Below, one piece after another: positions 61,610-64,000 of a stretch of DNA of 64,000 nt. The position numbers were made by a program, and so were the translations under genes. How positions within the stretch are numbered: the stretch's first letter is position 1; each line of letters starts with the position of its first letter. The stretch is from Actinomycetes bacterium (GTDB lineage Bacteria; Actinomycetota; Coriobacteriia; Anaerosomatales; JAGXFU01), in the NCBI GenBank assembly GCA_024637115.1, contig JAGXFU010000010.1:62001-126000 (forward strand), given 5' to 3'. Below the pieces are notes generated by a model. The model was not told where the DNA came from and ran no database searches. It worked only from the letters and a program-made list of their open reading frames with translations.

Positions 61610-62806
61610 CTAGCCGCACGCTCCACCGCTCCCGCAGGGGGTCGCGGGTGAATGTGAGGGGTCGGAGAATGCCGCCGCCTCGTCCTGACCGCGGTTCCGC
61701 TCCGGATGCAGAATGCAGGTCGTGTCGACTTCCATTGCATCTCCGGTCGCCTGCCATGCTTTAGTGCGACAACCCCTGCAGATTCGCGAGTACTCACAGG
61801 CCTCCGGTGCGCACGCACCCTTGGCTTCCTGCTCGTCGAGCTTGTAGAGCTCAGACGTGGCGTCCATGAGCGACATCTCACGAACGTTGCCCACCACCCA
61901 GTCCTGGGCGAACTGGCACGGCATGATGCCGCCTTCGGAATTGATATTCATGTGTCCCTTGCCAACCGGGCACGCACTCATGATCTTGAGGCGCTCTAGG
62001 CCGCGGGACACATCGATACCACGGGCAATGAGCTTCTCGGCGATATAGGGGATGACGCTTGGGAGTGCGCCGATGTCGTATTCAAGGGTGCTTTCGGGAT
62101 CGAGCAGATCCTCGACGATGAAGTCGGCAAGCTCGCGCCACTGCTCTGCAGAGATACGAATGTCGTCTTCGCCCTCGCTGCGTCCACTCGTGATGAGGTC
62201 GCACAGGTAGATGAGACCCGCATCGAGTTCCTTTGTCTCGCGAATGAGATCGTAGACGTGCGGCCATGTGTCCTGACTCACGGCACTCTTGATTGCAACG
62301 CCGACACCTTCTTCACGCAGTATCTTGATGGCGTCGATGACTTTTGCTCGGGTGCCTGGAACTCGCACCATGGCGTCGTGGAACTCATCGGGACCGTACA
62401 GGGATGTCGCGATCCAGTCGATGCCGAGACTCTTGAGGCGCTTGGCGGTGTCGCGATCGATCAGAGTGGCATTGGTGGAGACGGTCACGCGGATATCGAG
62501 TTCACGGGCGCGCTCGAGAATGTCCCAGAAGTTACTGCGAACCATAGGTTCGCCACCGGACATGAACAGCAGCGGCACTCCCGCTTCGCCCATCTGCTCG
62601 ACGAGGGCCATAGCCTCTTCGTCAGAGAGCTGCTCGGGCTTCTTTTGCCCGTCCGCCGCCATGTAGCAGTGGTCACACAGGAGGTTACATCGGTTCGTGA
62701 TGTTCCAGATGATCTCGCTTGGGCGGCCCAGCTTAAGGGCCTTGAGGGCCTTGTTCTCGACTTCGTCGAGCGGGCCTGTGAAGAACAGTGAGCGAACGTG
62801 AGCCAT
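61610..62806 (-). CDS. Radical SAM/SPASM protein of the NirJ/AhbC-AhbD-like group
   Basis: ATG 62806 lies about ten bases after GGGAGG; the frame is open much further upstream but lacks homology. The 398-residue protein has WNITNRCNLLCDHCYM (CxxxCxxC cluster), MSGGEPMVRSNFW, and a SPASM-type C-terminal part with C in SACPVGKGH, PCQFAQDW, CAPEACEYSRICRGCR and TTCILHP. The EYxxICRGCRxxAWQATGD ending is typical of NirJ/Ahb haem-pathway and related peptide-modifying enzymes. A Cys-Gly tail (PCGSGGACG) is unusual. The product is not predicted more closely. Confidence 0.85.
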   Translation of the reverse strand: MAHVRSLFFTGPLDEVENKALKALKLGRPSEIIWNITNRCNLLCDHCYMAADGQKKPEQLSDEEAMALVEQMGEAGVPLLFMSGGEPMVRSNFWDILERARELDIRVTVSTNATLIDRDTAKRLKSLGIDWIATSLYGPDEFHDAMVRVPGTRAKVIDAIKILREEGVGVAIKSAVSQDTWPHVYDLIRETKELDAGLIYLCDLITSGRSEGEDDIRISAEQWRELADFIVEDLLDPESTLEYDIGALPSVIPYIAEKLIARGIDVSRGLERLKIMSACPVGKGHMNINSEGGIMPCQFAQDWVVGNVREMSLMDATSELYKLDEQEAKGACAPEACEYSRICRGCRTKAWQATGDAMEVDTTCILHPERNRGQDEAAAFSDPSHSPATPCGSGGACG

Positions 62807-63081
62807 GGAGAGGGCGCCTCCCGGGTCGTTGTGTCGCCCCATGCCGGCGAGGCGCTTTGTCGTATGCGAACAATTGTATGCAACTGTCGCGCCGAAGTGG
62901 GCGTTTGTAACATCTATGACAATTCGACGGACAGTGCGGTATTCGTGTTCACACGGGTCGCCTCCTGCCACAGTCAAGAATCGGGTGAACGAGAGGCGTG
63001 AAAGACCACTTTTGGTGGTATCCGAGCGAAGAAAGCCACCAGATATTGTGGATTCCTTTAACCACGGTGCCGGCCGTGCCC

Positions 63082-63111
63082 TTGTCGGCGGTGTTTCGTG
63101 TTGGCTACGAT
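63082..63111 (+). promoter_or_regulatory. Possible promoter of a short transcript
   Basis: TTGTCG, an 18-base spacer and TACGAT, about 50 bases before an extreme ribosome site. The rest of 62807-63081 shows no gene; it must hold the minus-strand promoter of the radical SAM gene, for which TACAATT near 62873 is a -10 candidate. Confidence 0.45.
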
Positions 63112-63160
63112 TCTCGTAAGGGTGCACACCCCAGGGCGCAATGAGGCGCACCGCCGTTCC

Positions 63161-63175
63161 AGGAGGTGATCCAGC
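63161..63175 (+). promoter_or_regulatory. Extended Shine-Dalgarno sequence
   Basis: AGGAGGTGATCCAGC is complementary over 15 bases to the conserved 3' end of 16S rRNA (GCTGGATCACCTCCT), far longer than an ordinary ribosome site. Confidence 0.8.
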
Positions 63176-63177
63176 TG

Positions 63178-63246
63178 ATGCGAAGTACCGGTATCGCTAC
63201 GTTGGTCCTAACCGACGCGGACATGGCGGAGGCTCGGGCCGTCTGA
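63178..63246 (+). CDS. Putative short ORF (22 aa) behind the extended ribosome site
   Basis: ATG 63178 is correctly spaced for the extended Shine-Dalgarno and opens a 22-codon frame (MRSTGIATLVLTDADMAEAR, then AV). No family is recognisable at this length. It may be a leader peptide or a small protein; with promoter and terminator it forms a separate transcript. Confidence 0.45.
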   Translation: MRSTGIATLVLTDADMAEARAV

Positions 63247-63331
63247 CGACGGCGGCGAACCAGGCGATGGGGTCTGGGCGCCAAGCCACTCGAGTTTTTG
63301 GGAGTTTGTCGCTGTCTAGTAGCGAATCCAG

Positions 63332-63358
63332 GGGGTCGCTCCGATAAGGAGCGGCCCC
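63332..63358 (+). terminator. Intrinsic terminator of the short transcript
   Basis: An 11-bp stem with one wobble (GGGGTCGCTCC with GGAGCGGCCCC), GATAA loop, then TTCTGT. Confidence 0.75.
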
Positions 63359-63374
63359 TTCTGTCTCCCCTGAC

Positions 63375-63746
63375 CTAGCTACCTGTGGTGAAGGGCTCCT
63401 CGGCACGCCGGGTTGAGATGTGGTTCTGCTCGTCGACAAAGACCACGCGGGGGGACCAGGTGTGCGCCTCGGCATCGTCGAGCTCGAGGTACGAGGCGAT
63501 GATCACCAGGTCACCAGGGGCGACATGATGCGCGGCAGCTCCGTTGACGCATACGACTCCCGAGTCGGCCTCGCCGGCAATCGCGTAGGTCGTGAGGCGG
63601 GCACCATTCGTGACGTCCCACACGTGAACCTGCTCATTGGGATAGATGCCCACAGCGTGTAGTAGGGAGATATCGACAGTGATGCTGCCTTCGTAGGCGA
63701 CCTGCGCATCGGTGACCGTGGCGCGGTGGATCTTGCCGCCGAGCAT
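63375..63746 (-). CDS. panD: Aspartate 1-decarboxylase proenzyme
   Basis: The protein (about 123 aa from ATG 63746) has MLGGKIHRATVTDAQVAYEGS, with the Gly-Ser self-cleavage site giving the pyruvoyl group, then VWDVTNGARLTTYAIAGEADS and VNGAAAHHVAPGDLVIIAS. It makes beta-alanine for coenzyme A. The start is uncertain: no ribosome site lies before 63746, and E. coli PanD begins three residues earlier (here IPRTML, without a start codon), while the frame stays open to 63824. No other pan genes are seen. Confidence 0.93.
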   Translation of the reverse strand: MLGGKIHRATVTDAQVAYEGSITVDISLLHAVGIYPNEQVHVWDVTNGARLTTYAIAGEADSGVVCVNGAAAHHVAPGDLVIIASYLELDDAEAHTWSPRVVFVDEQNHISTRRAEEPFTTGS

Positions 63747-63860
63747 GGTGCGGGGGATTGATTCGCGCCAAACGGCGCGCTTTCTGCTAACCTTGCTTGC
63801 TACCCTTACGCCCCGTGTGCACAAGCGCGCGGCCTTCTATGAGTCTCGGAGACAACCCAA

Positions 63861-64000
63861 ATGCTTCAGAGTGACGTTCGAAATATCGCAATCATCGCGC
63901 ACGTCGACCACGGCAAGACGACGCTTGTGGATCGGCTCCTTCAAGAGACCCACGTGTTCCGCGACAATCAGCAGGTCGAGGAGCGCGTACTCGATAGCAA
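63861..64000 (+). CDS. typA: GTP-binding protein TypA/BipA, N-terminal fragment (truncated by window end)
   Basis: The visible 46 residues begin [20 protein letters not shown], the P-loop AHVDHGKTT of translational GTPases, followed by [18 protein letters not shown] and ERVLDSN, which fits TypA/BipA rather than LepA or EF-G. It binds ribosomes in stress and assembly. The rest lies beyond the window. Confidence 0.9.
   Translation, partial: MLQSDVRNIAIIAHVDHGKTTLVDRLLQETHVFRDNQQVEERVLDS

Noticed and set aside
63141..63347. 68-codon ORF overlapping the extended ribosome site
   Set aside because: Its start lies upstream of the strong ribosome site and in another frame; composition is basic and repetitive. 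The 22-codon ORF fits the ribosome site better.
1..64000. CRISPR arrays, insertion sequences, prophage genes, rRNA operons
   Set aside because: I saw no regularly spaced repeats, transposase or integrase motifs, phage structural genes or rRNA sequence. Gene content and codon use look uniform and chromosomal.

Overview
This 64 kb window looks like chromosome of an anaerobic, high-GC, Gram-positive actinobacterium, most likely a Coriobacteriia-type lineage. The grounds are an adjacent pafB-pafC pair, a candidate actinobacterial 6C small RNA, CWB2 wall-binding proteins, a long-form HisG, and anaerobe genes (hybrid cluster protein, rubrerythrin, radical SAM enzymes, DUF362-ferredoxin, FeoB). The assignment is inference from gene content only.

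Layout. 1-2.9 kb: 3' end of feoB with a small Cys-rich protein, convergent with sdaAB and a 43-aa membrane protein. 3-11.5 kb: an exonuclease-DinG helicase, pafC/pafB, a 6C RNA candidate, a histidine-kinase-like protein without its phospho-acceptor His, and two membrane proteins. 11.6-17 kb: a CWB2 protein, then a Crp/Fnr (HcpR-like) regulator divergent from ygbA-ferredoxin-hcp-cytochrome c, with a perfect TTGAC-N4-GTCAA palindrome between them. 17-23 kb: an M28 peptidase with a large insertion, a CcsA-like cytochrome c maturation pair, a diguanylate cyclase and a DUF1461/Lit-like protein. 23-31.4 kb: a second CWB2 protein, two TrkA-type proteins, tRNA-Gly(CCC), an M23 peptidase, and rpsF-ssb-rpsR-rplI followed by dnaB.

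31.4-38.9 kb: a minus-strand export operon (two adaptors, two ABC ATPases, two permeases, TetR, glutaredoxin). 39-44.8 kb: a BASS-family transporter behind a CsoR-like operator, then purA, purD, a HemN/HemW-like radical SAM gene and purE. 44.9-46.6 kb: a prepilin-like protein, then msrA and msrB. msrA is not broken: an in-frame TGA sits exactly at the catalytic Cys of the GCFWG motif and is followed by a SECIS-like hairpin, so it encodes a selenocysteine MsrA. 46.6-53.7 kb: rpiA, hisG, DUF427, an NAD(P)-binding protein, an aldo/keto reductase, a polar amino-acid ABC transporter and a MarC protein. 53.7-59.7 kb: LysR, a 33-aa membrane peptide, a PH-domain protein, a PadR-controlled envelope operon and an uncharacterised membrane protein pair. 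59.8-64 kb: DUF362-ferredoxin, rubrerythrin, a NirJ/Ahb-like radical SAM/SPASM protein, a short transcription unit with an extreme Shine-Dalgarno sequence, panD and the start of typA.

A recurring theme is defence against oxidative and nitrosative damage by an anaerobe (Hcp operon, rubrerythrin, Sec-MsrA with MsrB), together with cytochrome c maturation and cell-envelope functions. The strongest unusual observations are the selenoprotein MsrA, the HcpR-type operon with a membrane-anchored haem protein, the 6C RNA candidate, the His-less kinase, the interrupted M28 peptidase and the 63.1 kb mini-transcript.
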